DNA of 33,987 nucleotides, taken from NCBI GenBank assembly GCA_022822545.1, contig JAJEBE010000020.1:1-33987 (forward strand), given 5' to 3'. Position 1 is the first letter of the stretch; every line of letters starts with the position of its first letter. The DNA is from Anaerolineae bacterium. Its GTDB lineage: Bacteria > Chloroflexota > Anaerolineae > Aggregatilineales > Phototrophicaceae. The translations under genes and the position numbers were made by a program. This document shows, piece after piece, positions 1 through 8,544 of the stretch. The notes below the pieces were generated by a model. It searched no databases. It was not told where the DNA came from and was given only the letters and a program-made list of their open reading frames with translations.

Positions 1-170
1 TTGATCTCCAGCGTGGGGCGGGCGCCCAGCCGCTCGGGCAAGATGTATTCGGCTTCGCCCCAGACGGCCGGCGCGGCCACGACATCATCCCATTCGGCTT
101 GCAGGAAAGGCTCGACCCGCTCCAACAGGGCGCGATCGGTCAACTCGAGGGTCCAATAAAATGATAGACA
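1..170 (-). CDS. partial open frame running off the left edge, unrecognised
   Basis: On the minus strand a frame is open from about position 170 to position 1 and leaves the window. It reads like protein (…FYWTLELTDRALLERVEPF… then …EWDDVVAAPAVWGEAEYI…), with an amphipathic, acidic composition. No ATG lies in this frame inside the window. A TTG codon about a dozen residues in could be a start, or the frame could be the continuation of the glycosidase-like reading frame at 140-235 after a frameshift. I do not recognise the family. Downstream sequence outside the window is needed to decide between the two readings. Confidence 0.3.
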
Positions 171-235
171 GGCCGGTGGAAATCATGCGCGAGGTTACGG
201 CGCTGCTCGGCAAAATCGTGAGTCGATATCGTCAT
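140..235 (-). pseudogene. truncated N-terminus resembling GH32 glycosidase
   Basis: An ATG at 235 is preceded on the minus strand by GGAAGATCC at good ribosome-binding distance. It opens a 31-residue frame (MTISTHDFAEQ…) ending at a stop at 140. The segment DFHRPVYHFIGP resembles the start of GH32 (invertase/fructosidase-like) proteins, where a D-x-HRP-x-YHF-x-PP stretch precedes the catalytic WMNDPNG motif. That motif does not follow: the frame stops at once and another frame takes over. This looks like a decayed or truncated glycosidase gene downstream of the aminotransferase at 330-1622. The match is short, so the family call is tentative. An assembly error is the alternative. Confidence 0.35.
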
Positions 236-329
236 TTTAGGATCTTCCATGTTTTCGTTATTGTCTCTAAGCAACTGCATAGGCGCTTCCATCAATAACA
301 GCGCAATTTCAGTGCCGAAGCGGTAGATC

Positions 330-1622
330 TCATCCGGCGCTCCAAACATCTTCCGCCGCAGCAAGCGCCCGTCGGATATCGGCTTCAGTATGCGCGGCCG
401 AAAGGTACCATAATCCGCGCGACAGCAGACGGATGCCTCTGTCCAGCATCGCGCCCACGAATTCACGGTTGCGCTGCGCGTCATTCTCAAGACTGTCGCG
501 GTAATCGACGATCGAATCGCGCTCGGTGAAAGCCAAATGGAAGACCGGCCCGAAGCCCTGCGCTAGGACCGACAACCCAGCCTTCGCCGCCAACTCGCGC
601 AAGCCGTTCATCAGCGCTTCGCCGAGACGGTAGACGCTCTGGTAATCCAGATTCTCCAACTCAGAGATGGTGGCATGAGCCGCTGCGGTGACCATTACGT
701 TGCTGTTGTAGGTGCCCGAGTGATTCACTTGAAGATTAGCGATGGGCTCCATCAAGGTGCGCTTGCCCGCCAGGCAGGCAACGGGAAATCCATTAGCCAT
801 CGCCTTGCCGAAAGTCGCCATATCAGGCGTGACGCCGAAGAAGCCTTGCGCCCCGGCCAGATCCAGGCGAAAGCCGGTGATCACTTCATCAAAGATTAGA
901 ACGATCCCATGTTCTGTGCAGAGATCGCGCGCCGCCTCCAGATAACCCGGTTGAGGCGGAATGCAAGCATTGTTGCACATGACCGGTTCCATAATGACGG
1001 CGGCCACTTCGCTCCCACGTCGACGAAGTGTTGTCCGCAGCAGGTCCACATCATTCCAGGGCAGTATGATGATATTCGCGCCGGAGCTACCCAACTGCCC
1101 ATCCGATCCGAGGACCGGGCTTGGCGCTTCTCTTGGTCCCGCTTGCTCCAATGACGGCGCGGCGCTGACGAGCGCTTCGTCATACCAGCCGTGATAATGG
1201 CCTTCGAACCTCAGGACCTTTGGTCTTCCTGTTGCCGCCCGCGCGGCGCGTATCGCTGCATGTACCGCTTCGGATCCCGAATTACAGAAACGTACAAGTT
1301 CGGCACAGGGCACGATGCGCTGAAATCGCTCGGCCAGTTCGATTTCCAGTTCATGCTGCGCGCCATAAAGTTGACCGGCACGCATTGCCTGATTGACAAA
1401 ATCGAGCACCGAAGCTGGGCTATGCCCAAGAAACATTGGTCCTTGTGAGAGTGTGAAATCGAGGTAGATGTTCTCATCGGCATCGACCAAACGCGTGCCG
1501 GTAGCGCTGCGAAAGTATAGCGGCGGCTGCGCAAGAGCGCGAACGTTGCTGCTCACGCCACCCGCCAGCGATGCCTGCGCTCGCTCGAATAATTCTGCCG
1601 ATCGCTGATACCGCGACATCAT
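330..1622 (-). CDS. class III PLP-dependent aminotransferase (glutamate-1-semialdehyde aminomutase-like)
   Basis: A fold-type I class III aminotransferase or aminomutase of 430 residues, the normal length for the family. Seen: the substrate-cradle segment with SNVRALAQPPLYF near the N-terminus; the GSEAVHAAIRAARAATGR stretch; LIFDEVITGFR, whose Asp contacts the pyridine nitrogen; and FGKAMANGFP, whose Lys forms the internal aldimine. The likely reaction is amino-group transfer or migration on a small keto or aldehyde substrate. A role in haem synthesis is unlikely because the gene sits in a catabolic block. It starts 12 bp after iclR, so the two are probably co-transcribed. A GAGG box is 6 nt before the second ATG (1619), so translation may begin one codon in. 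A second member of the family lies at 24785-26122. Confidence 0.88.
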   Translation of the reverse strand: MMSRYQRSAELFERAQASLAGGVSSNVRALAQPPLYFRSATGTRLVDADENIYLDFTLSQGPMFLGHSPASVLDFVNQAMRAGQLYGAQHELEIELAERFQRIVPCAELVRFCNSGSEAVHAAIRAARAATGRPKVLRFEGHYHGWYDEALVSAAPSLEQAGPREAPSPVLGSDGQLGSSGANIIILPWNDVDLLRTTLRRRGSEVAAVIMEPVMCNNACIPPQPGYLEAARDLCTEHGIVLIFDEVITGFRLDLAGAQGFFGVTPDMATFGKAMANGFPVACLAGKRTLMEPIANLQVNHSGTYNSNVMVTAAAHATISELENLDYQSVYRLGEALMNGLRELAAKAGLSVLAQGFGPVFHLAFTERDSIVDYRDSLENDAQRNREFVGAMLDRGIRLLSRGLWYLSAAHTEADIRRALAAAEDVWSAG

Positions 1623-1634
1623 CGACCTCGCCGT

Positions 1635-2435
1635 TTAATTCGCCAAGGCCAGCGAATGCGCTACCGGCATATAACCCAGCCGCCTGGAGATTTGCCTCGC
1701 GCCTTCAATGACCTGCCCCCCTGCTCGTCCGAAATCGCCCTCCGGCAATCGTTGAACCGGCGCCGTCAGGCTGATCGCCGCGACTGCCCTTCCGCTTTGA
1801 TCGAATACCGGCGCGCCGATGCAGCACATGCCCAAGGCGTCTTCTTCGTTGTCCAGCGCGTATCCATCCTCGCGCACGCGCCCCAATTCCCTCAGGATTT
1901 GCGGGATCGACGTGACCGTCGCCGGCGTGAATGCTTTGAGGTCGCTGCCGGCCAGGATCATTTGCGCTTCGTCAACCGGGCGCCAGGCCAAAAGCGCCTT
2001 GCCCAGGGCGGTGCTATGCAAGGGCAAGCGCTGTCCGGGCCAGGTCACCACGGTGACCGGATGGCTGCTGGGCAGGCAATCAATGTAGACCGCTTCATCA
2101 CCTTGGATCGTGCCCAGATTGATCGTCTCGCCGGTGCGATCCGCCAAGTCGCGTAAAATCGAGGCGGCGATCCGGCGCAAATCCATGCGTTCGGCGGCCG
2201 CGCTGCCCAGCGAATAAAGTTTCAAGCTCAAGTGAAACTTGCCGTCCGCGGTCGATTTGTAGCAATATCCCAACTGTGTCAGCGATGTCAAAATGTTGAA
2301 GGTCGTGCTCTTGGCCAGTCCCAGTTCCTTGCTCAATTGGGAGATGCCGCTGCCGCTTTCCGCTTCCGAAAGCGCCTCGAGGATGAGGAAGGCCCTTTCG
2401 ATCGTGGGCACCGGTATCTTTTCCTTGTCGCTCAT
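1635..2435 (-). CDS. IclR family transcriptional regulator
   Basis: A 266-residue regulator of standard IclR length. The N-terminal winged helix-turn-helix (about residues 10-70) includes IERAFLILEAL and the recognition region LAKSTTFNILTSLTQLGY. The C-terminal effector domain carries the typical PLHSTALGKALLAWRP segment, ALDNEEDALGMCCIGAPVFD and AAISLTAP. IclR proteins bind small carboxylates or aromatics and usually control neighbouring catabolic genes. This gene lies between the M81 peptidase operon and the aminotransferase on the same strand. A perfect 16-bp palindrome at 2478-2493, about 43 bp upstream of the start, is a natural candidate for its autoregulatory site. The Shine-Dalgarno is weak. 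Confidence 0.93.
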   Translation of the reverse strand: MSDKEKIPVPTIERAFLILEALSEAESGSGISQLSKELGLAKSTTFNILTSLTQLGYCYKSTADGKFHLSLKLYSLGSAAAERMDLRRIAASILRDLADRTGETINLGTIQGDEAVYIDCLPSSHPVTVVTWPGQRLPLHSTALGKALLAWRPVDEAQMILAGSDLKAFTPATVTSIPQILRELGRVREDGYALDNEEDALGMCCIGAPVFDQSGRAVAAISLTAPVQRLPEGDFGRAGGQVIEGARQISRRLGYMPVAHSLALAN

Positions 2436-2477
2436 ATACTACAGTTCACTTGCCGATTTTCGCACCGCGCCGAATCT

Positions 2478-2493
2478 GTTCATATATATGAAC
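2478..2493. promoter_or_regulatory. perfect 16-bp palindrome, candidate IclR operator
   Basis: GTTCATATATATGAAC is identical to its reverse complement. It lies 43 bp upstream of the iclR start codon in the 212-bp gap between iclR and the M81 gene. IclR-family operators are short AT-centred palindromes close to the regulator's own promoter, so autoregulation is the likely role. The operator assignment is inferred; the palindrome is seen. Confidence 0.5.
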
Positions 2494-2500
2494 GCCATTC

Positions 2501-2514
2501 ACAATATGGATTGT
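2501..2514. promoter_or_regulatory. second small inverted repeat upstream of iclR
   Basis: ACAAT and ATTGT separated by four bases, 7 bp beyond the 16-bp palindrome and further from iclR. The pair may form a double-site control region. The arms are only 5 bp, so chance is possible. The rest of the gap (2515-2647) shows no clear hairpin terminator for the M81 gene. Confidence 0.25.
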
Positions 2515-2647
2515 AACCAATAAATTCTGAGTGCGCAAAAGATCGCAGGGAACCTGCCGGAGCAATCGGGCGGATCGACTATTTCGCCAAAATCAGTTGA
2601 GGGCGACTAACCGACGGTCGACGTTATCGGCGCGAGTGATGCATGCC

Positions 2648-4105
2648 CTAGACCTTGCTCAATCCAGCGGGAAAACCGGCCGTGTCCATCTCGATAGCCT
2701 CGGCGGCAATGGGCATATAGGCAGCGCGATAGGCCACTGCCGACTTGACCACGATCATGCTCTGCGCTTCGGGGATAATGCCGATGTGACGCAATTGCGC
2801 CAGATCCATCGGCGGGGTCTTGCGCTCGGTCAAGAGGATGTTGACGCCTCCCACGCGAAGCCAGACAGACCGGCCCATATCGACGGTGTTGCCGTAGAAC
2901 GAGGCGAAGTGGTTGTCAGCCAGCTCACACTCGAATACCCCGTCCGATACGGCGCGCACGGTTCCGGTCACGGTTATCGGCTGCCCATGCCAGTCGTCGG
3001 CTTTGCCCCCTACCTTCACGGTGACATCCGCCGTTCTTCCGGCGCGCCAGCAGATAGCGACCGCCTCCGGATCAGCCAGTACAATTGTGCCTTCGCGGAC
3101 ATCATGAGCCAGCATCGCGGCTAACGCATCGGTGCCATCGCCGGTTGTGCCGCCACCAATATTGTCCGCCGAATCCACCAGCATTACCGGGCCGCTGTCA
3201 GATTCTTTTGCTTCTGCGACGGCATCCAAAGGTGACAGGAAAACCGGCAAGGCGCTCTCGCGATGGCGATATAGCAGATCGCTGAGCTCAGTCGCATAGT
3301 TTTGCGCAAGTTCCGATTGACCATCGGTTGTGACGATAATGCTTGGGCCGGTGAACGGCGTATCGGCATAAGCGAAGCCGGCCATCACTGCGATGCTGAT
3401 TACGGCTTCGTCCGCCTTGATTTCGGCGGCGCGGACGTGAACCAGCGAGAGAGGCGGTGATTCGGTAGCGGTGCTTTGCGCCGGGAGCAGCAAGGCCGGG
3501 CGAGCATAAGCGGACATCGGCTGTAATTGGCGCCGCAATAAGCGCGCCATGATCTCCGCCGCTTCAACCCCGCGGGCATAGGCGTCAATGTGCGGATTAC
3601 TGTTGTATGCCATCAGCACGTCCGCCAATTCAACCAGGCGCGGACTGATATTGCCGTGCATATCCAGCAGGACGACGATTGGCGTCCCATCGCCAACAAT
3701 GGCGCGGACCTGGGCCACGATATCCGCTTCGGCGTCGAGCTCGCCCTCGGCAACCATCGCGCCATGCAAGGTCAACAAAACCCCATCGACCGGCAGGCGC
3801 CGCGAAAGTCGATGAGTTAGCTCGCTAAGGAGCTCGCGATAAGCGGCCTTTGTGACAATGCCAGCGGGCATGGCAGCGGCGTACAAGGTGGGCAGAAGCT
3901 GCCAATTGTATTCGATCGCGCGGTCGATCATGCCGCCGATGCCGGTGCGCGAATTCCGCATGGATAAGAGTATGTCTTCGCCAAAATGCAAAGATTGAGT
4001 TGCGAAGTCCGCCAGCGCAGTGCGTCGCTCCATAAAAGTGTGGGTCTCATGCAGGATGCCGCCTATGGCGATTCGCGCGCCAGAAGCAGCAGTGTTTCCT
4101 GACAT
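2648..4105 (-). CDS. M81 family metallopeptidase (MlrC-like)
   Basis: 485 residues, typical for the M81 family, whose founding member MlrC (microcystinase C) cleaves linearised microcystin peptides. Seen: GGILHETHTF at 14-23 with a likely metal ligand E20; LTLHGAMVAEGE around H114; LLDMHGN with D148 and H150; NPHIDAYARG with H172; and the glycine-rich DSADNIGGGTTGDGT in the C-terminal half. These match the family's metal-binding pattern. There is no signal peptide, so it should act in the cytoplasm on a small peptide or amide. It follows the AstE-like hydrolase with 14 bp between, so the two probably act in one pathway. The true substrate is unknown; many M81 genes occur in organisms with no link to microcystin. 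Confidence 0.88.
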   Translation of the reverse strand: MSGNTAASGARIAIGGILHETHTFMERRTALADFATQSLHFGEDILLSMRNSRTGIGGMIDRAIEYNWQLLPTLYAAAMPAGIVTKAAYRELLSELTHRLSRRLPVDGVLLTLHGAMVAEGELDAEADIVAQVRAIVGDGTPIVVLLDMHGNISPRLVELADVLMAYNSNPHIDAYARGVEAAEIMARLLRRQLQPMSAYARPALLLPAQSTATESPPLSLVHVRAAEIKADEAVISIAVMAGFAYADTPFTGPSIIVTTDGQSELAQNYATELSDLLYRHRESALPVFLSPLDAVAEAKESDSGPVMLVDSADNIGGGTTGDGTDALAAMLAHDVREGTIVLADPEAVAICWRAGRTADVTVKVGGKADDWHGQPITVTGTVRAVSDGVFECELADNHFASFYGNTVDMGRSVWLRVGGVNILLTERKTPPMDLAQLRHIGIIPEAQSMIVVKSAVAYRAAYMPIAAEAIEMDTAGFPAGLSKV

Positions 4106-4119
4106 GCTTATGCCTGCCT

Positions 4120-5115
4120 TTAATCTTGTGAACGCGGACGAAATGACCGCGTAATATGTGCGATGCCATCGCCCGCCTTCACACGTGGGAGGCCGCGCAG
4201 CATGATAATCACGCCGTCCTGGTCGGCGTCAACCTGTGCCGACTCTACGCCGGCTGCGTCCACGATTGCACCGAGACGCTGGCCTGCCTTGACATTCTCC
4301 AGCAATGTAACTTCGCGCTGGAAGAATCCGTCGACCGGCGCGTCAATGACCGTATCAAGATTGCCATCACCGACCAGATGATGTGTGAGTTGGCGCCGGT
4401 TCAAGTCTCCGCTTAGCATGTCCAAATGCTTCATCACATTCAAGACGCCATCGCGAAAGCAGGCGACCACATCAGGATCGCTTCCGGCGCCGCCGGGGGC
4501 TTCAGTATACAGTGACGGTATACTCATAGATGTCGCGGCTGATATGCTGCGCCCGGAGGGAAGCGGCAGCGGATGCCCCCACATGACCGGCGCGCCAAAG
4601 GCCGCTGCCGCCTCAAGTGAGGCTTGGCCAAGCTCGCCATCGTCGTGCGCATACCCGATGAGCGTTGGCAATTCATAGGCGATACCGCCCGTATGCAAGT
4701 CGATGAGAAAGTCGGCGCGCGTCAGCAGTTTCTGGCAAAGCCAGCCCGCAATCTGCCTCGTGATCGTACCATCGATATCGCCTGGAAAAACTCGCGCCAG
4801 GTTGAGACCGTCAATTGGGCTGCTGCGCTGGGCCGCTTCGTATGCGGGCATGTTGCAGACCGGCGCCATGACCAGCCTGCCGCGCAGATCCTGTGGCTCG
4901 GTCTCGCTGTAAACCTGCGGGATGGCGGCAATCCCCTCGTATTCATCACCGTGCACGCCGGCTAAAACCAGCAGCGTCGGCCCATCTTCGGCCCCGATTA
5001 CGGTCAAAAGCGGCAGCCGCCAATTGTCCCCGTCGGGACGCCTGCCGATATCCAGCCAGGCCGACTGCTTTCCAGCATGCGGCAGCTCGTCGAGTTCAAA
5101 ATCTCGGATGTGCAT
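4120..5115 (-). CDS. succinylglutamate desuccinylase/aspartoacylase-like zinc hydrolase
   Basis: An M14-like AstE/AspA family deacylase of 331 residues. Zinc ligands are visible: VHGDEYEG supplies H55 and E58, and LIDLHTGG supplies H140. The family removes an acyl group from an N-acyl amino acid or a similar amide. The frame is open to a TTG at 5127 that overlaps the SDR stop, but the ATG at 5115 has TGAGG at 6-nt spacing, so I chose that start (MHIRDFELDE). It is tightly placed between the SDR and the M81 peptidase, which suggests that two amide-bond cleavage steps lie side by side in one route. No membrane or export signal is seen. Confidence 0.85.
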   Translation of the reverse strand: MHIRDFELDELPHAGKQSAWLDIGRRPDGDNWRLPLLTVIGAEDGPTLLVLAGVHGDEYEGIAAIPQVYSETEPQDLRGRLVMAPVCNMPAYEAAQRSSPIDGLNLARVFPGDIDGTITRQIAGWLCQKLLTRADFLIDLHTGGIAYELPTLIGYAHDDGELGQASLEAAAAFGAPVMWGHPLPLPSGRSISAATSMSIPSLYTEAPGGAGSDPDVVACFRDGVLNVMKHLDMLSGDLNRRQLTHHLVGDGNLDTVIDAPVDGFFQREVTLLENVKAGQRLGAIVDAAGVESAQVDADQDGVIIMLRGLPRVKAGDGIAHITRSFRPRSQD

Positions 5116-5123
5116 TGGCCGCC

Positions 5124-5909
5124 TCAATAACTCAAGAATCCGCCGTCAACGAGCCAGGTGGCGCCGGTTACGAAGCTCGCTTCATCACTCGCCAAGAAAG
5201 CCACAACATCGCCGATTTCGCCGACGCCGCCACGCCGCCCCAAAGGCGTATCGCGGAAATAACGTCCGGTCCCGCCTGATTCCGTGACTTCGTCGACAAT
5301 GTCGGCGTTTGCCTCGGTGAAGATGTCACCGGGCGCAACCAGATTGACGCGAATATTGTGAGCTGCAAGTTCAATAGCGGCTCCTTTGCATAATCCGTCC
5401 AGCCCGGCTTTGGCGGCGCAGTATGGGGTGGCGTTCTCTTGCGCGGCATATTGCGCCACTGACGAGATCGTTAAGATGCTGCCGCCATTGCCTTGCTTGA
5501 CCATTTGAAAGGCGGCTTCCTGCGTACAGATGAAGGCCCCGCTGAGATTGACATCAATTATCTTGCGCCAGTGATCATCGGTCTCATTGAGAAAGGGTCG
5601 CACGCCCAAAGTAGACCCTGTCAGCGCGGCGTTGTTGACCATCACATCAAGACGCCCAAAGGCTGCAACTGCCCGCGCGACCATTGCTTTGACCTGGACC
5701 CGCTCGGTGATATCGCAGCCGATTGCCAAAACGCGGTGTCCGGCGCCTTTTAATTCCGCGACCTTGTCGTCAGCGATCTCGATATCCGCGGGAAGTTGCG
5801 CCAGCGCCACCATAGCGCCCTCGCGGACGCAGCTCTGCGTGATGCCCCAGCCGATGCCGGTGCCTCCGCCGGTGATTATGACCACTTTGTCTCGCAGTCG
5901 CCCGCTCAT
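5124..5909 (-). CDS. SDR family NAD(P)-dependent oxidoreductase
   Basis: A classical short-chain dehydrogenase of 261 residues. The nucleotide-binding TGGGTGIGWGI motif is at about 13-24, NNAALTG in the middle, the catalytic Ser is in ILTISSVAQ, and YCAAK holds the Tyr and Lys pair. The C-terminus FVTGATWLVDGGFLSY is standard for the family. The stop overlaps the possible upstream start of the AstE-like gene, a sign of one transcript. Substrate cannot be read from the sequence; in this company it probably oxidises a hydroxy acid or a sugar-derived alcohol. Confidence 0.9.
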   Translation of the reverse strand: MSGRLRDKVVIITGGGTGIGWGITQSCVREGAMVALAQLPADIEIADDKVAELKGAGHRVLAIGCDITERVQVKAMVARAVAAFGRLDVMVNNAALTGSTLGVRPFLNETDDHWRKIIDVNLSGAFICTQEAAFQMVKQGNGGSILTISSVAQYAAQENATPYCAAKAGLDGLCKGAAIELAAHNIRVNLVAPGDIFTEANADIVDEVTESGGTGRYFRDTPLGRRGGVGEIGDVVAFLASDEASFVTGATWLVDGGFLSY

Positions 5910-5973
5910 CGATTATTGCCTTGACGATCTTCCCTGATGTCCTATACCTTCAGTGTATTCTGAGCTGATGAAA

Positions 5974-7191
5974 TCAGTTCGGCGAGATATGAAGAATCTC
6001 GCTGGCTTCTATCATAGGCAGTGACTTGTCGTCGGTCATTTTCTGTACAGCTGCGCTGTCCTTAAACCCTATGCCGGTCAGAATGCCGACGACAGTCTCA
6101 TCTCCCTTGAGACGCCCGCTCTGCCGATCCGCCTTGATCGCCGCCCAGACGACAGCCGCCGCCGGCTCTACGAAAAGACCTTCATAGCTGGCCAGTTCCG
6201 CCTGCGCCTGGTAAGTAACCTCGTCGGGGATTGAACGCGCCCAGCCATCCGACTCGCGCAAGTCATTTAATACCAGCTCGCCATCGGGTGGAGATGTCAG
6301 AATAATGCCGGAAACGGCGCTGGTGCAGTCGTCCAATGGCTCAACGGGGCGGCCCGCCTGCCAGGCTTGAGTGATCGGATCGCAACCCATTGGCTGCACA
6401 GCGACCATCCGCGGGAGACGCGCGATTTTCCCAGCCCGGCGCCACTCCTTAAATCCCTTCCAAATGGAACTCAACAAGCCACCGCCGCCGACAGGCACAT
6501 AAACGACATCGGGCGCTTCGCCATTCATCTGCTGGCTGACTTCATAAGCTATGGTTTTAGCGCCTTCCATTGCCTGCGGGCTGTTGCTGCGCGCTGTAAT
6601 CAGCATCAACCATTCCTTGGCGTCGCACAGGGCGGCTATATTGGCCCAAGTCGCTTGCTCAGCGATGGGATCATAGCCCAATCTTTTGACGGACATCACC
6701 CGCGGATCATAAGCGAGGATCTGCGCGATCTTAGCTCGGGGCGCCCGTTCCAGCGTGAAGAGATAACCGTCAACAGCCGCGCGCGCGCCGTAGGCAGCCA
6801 AAGATGCGCCGGCATTACCTGATGAGGTGGCCGCCCATGCCTCTCGCCCCAACTGTCTCAAATAGGTGATGCCAACCGATGCGATGCGGTCTTTGTAGGA
6901 GCCAGTCGGATTCAGTCCTTCGTTCTTGAAATAGAGCCGCGGAAGCCCGATGTCAGGCCCCAACTGCGCCGAAGGCAAGAGTGCCGTGTCGCCTTCTCCC
7001 AAGCTGATAATATGTTTTGCATCGGTCAATGGCAGGCGGGCGGCGTATCGCCAGATGCCGGGCAACTGCGGCTGAAGCGGGAATCCGTCTGAATCGTAAC
7101 GCACATCCAGGACGCCCCCGTCATACGGGCAACTCGCCACACTCAGGTCGTCGCAGGTTCGTCCACAAGTCATGCATACCAGAAAGAACAT
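5974..7191 (-). CDS. threonine synthase-like PLP enzyme (fold type II)
   Basis: 405 residues, matching threonine synthases with an N-terminal cysteine-bearing extension (CMTCGRTCDD…CPYDGG, probably a small zinc site). Seen: GEGDTALLPS, then NPTGSYKDR with the PLP lysine at about K100, SSGNAGASLAAYG for phosphate and ring binding, and GGGGLLS near the middle. True threonine synthase makes threonine from O-phosphohomoserine. Here the gene heads a catabolic operon (SDR, deacylase, peptidase), so a lyase or deaminase role on a hydroxy- or diamino-acid is equally possible. The start is uncertain: no clear Shine-Dalgarno precedes 7191, and the M at residue 7 is an alternative. Confidence 0.82.
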   Translation of the reverse strand: MFFLVCMTCGRTCDDLSVASCPYDGGVLDVRYDSDGFPLQPQLPGIWRYAARLPLTDAKHIISLGEGDTALLPSAQLGPDIGLPRLYFKNEGLNPTGSYKDRIASVGITYLRQLGREAWAATSSGNAGASLAAYGARAAVDGYLFTLERAPRAKIAQILAYDPRVMSVKRLGYDPIAEQATWANIAALCDAKEWLMLITARSNSPQAMEGAKTIAYEVSQQMNGEAPDVVYVPVGGGGLLSSIWKGFKEWRRAGKIARLPRMVAVQPMGCDPITQAWQAGRPVEPLDDCTSAVSGIILTSPPDGELVLNDLRESDGWARSIPDEVTYQAQAELASYEGLFVEPAAAVVWAAIKADRQSGRLKGDETVVGILTGIGFKDSAAVQKMTDDKSLPMIEASEILHISPN

Positions 7192-7354
7192 AAGCGAAAG
7201 CGCCTAATTATCGAATGCAGGCTGGATTGTAAATCCCGAGAGCGCAATCCGCTAGTAACAGTCGATAATCAGGTTTGCTGTCAGAGACCAGCCACTCGTC
7301 GGTAGCGGCAAAACTTCGCCTCTTCACTTTGTGATTTACAAGACGACATCTCCG
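7192..7354. other. gap upstream of the threonine synthase-like gene
   Basis: No intact gene. On the minus strand a startless frame of about 30 codons (TDEWLVSDSKPDYRLLLADC…) reads like protein and ends just before the threonine-synthase-like gene. It may be the tail of another decayed gene, unrecognised. TACAAT near 7231 could be a -10 element for the operon, but no convincing -35 is at the right distance. Confidence 0.3.
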
Positions 7355-7625
7355 TCATCTCGCTGGGATGGCAGTTGCGCCCAGGCGATGCGCTGTGGGA
7401 AAAGTGAAATTGCCAGGCAAACCGCCTCCCATATTAGGAAAAAGGAATTTCGCCATCGGATATCTGGAAATGCCGAAACGCTTCCAGCGAGGTTCTCTCC
7501 AACTCCGGGTAAAAGAACATGATCGGCACATGGCCATGCATGCGACAGACCATGATCTCGGTGATCGGGCAGCTGGTGTGGATTTCGCTATGGGTGAACC
7601 AGCCTATTTCATGCTGCCTAGCGGG
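7355..7625 (-). pseudogene. relic of an (alpha/alpha)6-type glycosidase
   Basis: On the minus strand one frame reads GWFTHSEIHTSCPITEIM, then HGHVPIMFFYPELERTSLEA and FRHFQISDGEIPF, then meets a stop. A one-base shift at a run of five T/A continues as FPNMGGGLPGNFTFPTAHRL. The pattern of a toroid helix with FYPELE…AF…DGEIPF is like glycosidases of the six-hairpin fold, such as GH116/GBA2-like or amylo-glucosidase-like enzymes. There is no start codon, no catalytic half, and at least one frameshift, so it is a dead fragment. The exact family is not certain. Confidence 0.5.
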
Positions 7626-8240
7626 ATGCCGCCGTCCAGCCGATAGCTGAAGCTTTATTGCAGTCGAAATCCATTGTTGCCATCACGTCGATGTGCTCAG
7701 ACAGCGGCAGACTGCCATCATTAATCGGCTCCGTATTGACCAGTGAGATGCTGACCACCTTGTCAAGGCTGACGCGCTGCGCAAAATGACCATCGATGCG
7801 TTTGGCGAGCGGCCGGTCTAGGTGATGTGGAGCAGTGTATCCGGTCTCGCTTCTGTTTTTGCGGTCCATAGATCCACGTACCCCTGGAACGGCAAGTCTG
7901 CGCCGTGTCTTCGGCTGCTTCCATGAGGGCCGGGCCCAACTTGAATTTGCAGACGGCGCCGGTAGTGTACTCAACACAGTTGATCTGGGGCCGGTGTCGC
8001 CACTGCGATCCTTAAATGTTGATGCCGTTGCGCAACTATCGGTGGAGCGACCCAGTTGCGTCTGAACATTCTTGACGAGGACGGCGCGGACGCGGGAACG
8101 CTTGCCAGTGTCATACTGTAGTAACCGAGACTTTGTAAGAGCGACCCTTGGGTCGCCCGCAACCAATTAGAAGACCACAGAAGTAGAACCAATAAAGTAA
8201 TGAGAAAATATTGCCAGGTACAGAGAATGGCAAAAACCGA
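7626..8240. other. decayed coding region without an intact gene
   Basis: Several overlapping open frames exist but none keeps a protein-like composition. Short minus-strand stretches look coding (for example YVDLWTAKTEARPDTLL near 7850 and YRLDGGIPLG near 7630) in different frames, as expected from an old gene with many indels. It is probably the rest of the glycosidase relic at 7355-7625. No RNA gene or repeat is seen. Confidence 0.3.
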
Positions 8241-8241
8241 A

Positions 8242-8544
8242 ATCATCGAGGCGGTTATACAGCGCTGCCAGGCTTACGGCCGTCCGGTACTCTGCACGGA
8301 ATGGTTGCGCCGAGTGGCGGGCCAAACTGTGCAACTGGTATTGCCTGTCTTCGCGCGCGAGCGCATCGGCTGGTACAACTGGGGTTTGGTCGCCGGGCGC
8401 ACACAAACCTATCTCGATTGGCGGCGGGAGTTCAACACCCCCAACAGCGCCGCTTGGCAGCATGACGTTTTCCATGCTGACGGGAAACCCTACGATGAAG
8501 AAGAGCTAAGGCTAATTCGCTCATTTTCGTTTTCTGACAGATAG
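8242..8544 (+). pseudogene. C-terminal fragment of a GH5/xylanase-like glycosidase
   Basis: About 100 residues from IIEAVIQRCQAYGRPVLCTEW to a stop at 8544. The stretch PVLCTEWLRR, a glutamate-bearing strand, is followed by GWYNWGLVAGRTQTYLDWR and WQHDVFHADGKPYDEEEL. This is the usual ending of cellulase-fold (TIM-barrel) enzymes often annotated as 1,4-beta-xylanase, with the nucleophile Glu probably in CTEW. The first two thirds of the barrel are absent. The ATG at 8200 only opens a short unrelated leader. It is on the plus strand, opposite to the neighbouring relics, so more than one event shaped this region. Confidence 0.6.

Noticed and set aside
7971..8246. Hydrophobic minus-strand frame starting MISVFAILCTW, a possible small membrane protein
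   Set aside because: The hydrophobic part is mostly antisense to the GH5-like fragment and its leader, has no ribosome-binding site, and the rest loses any pattern.
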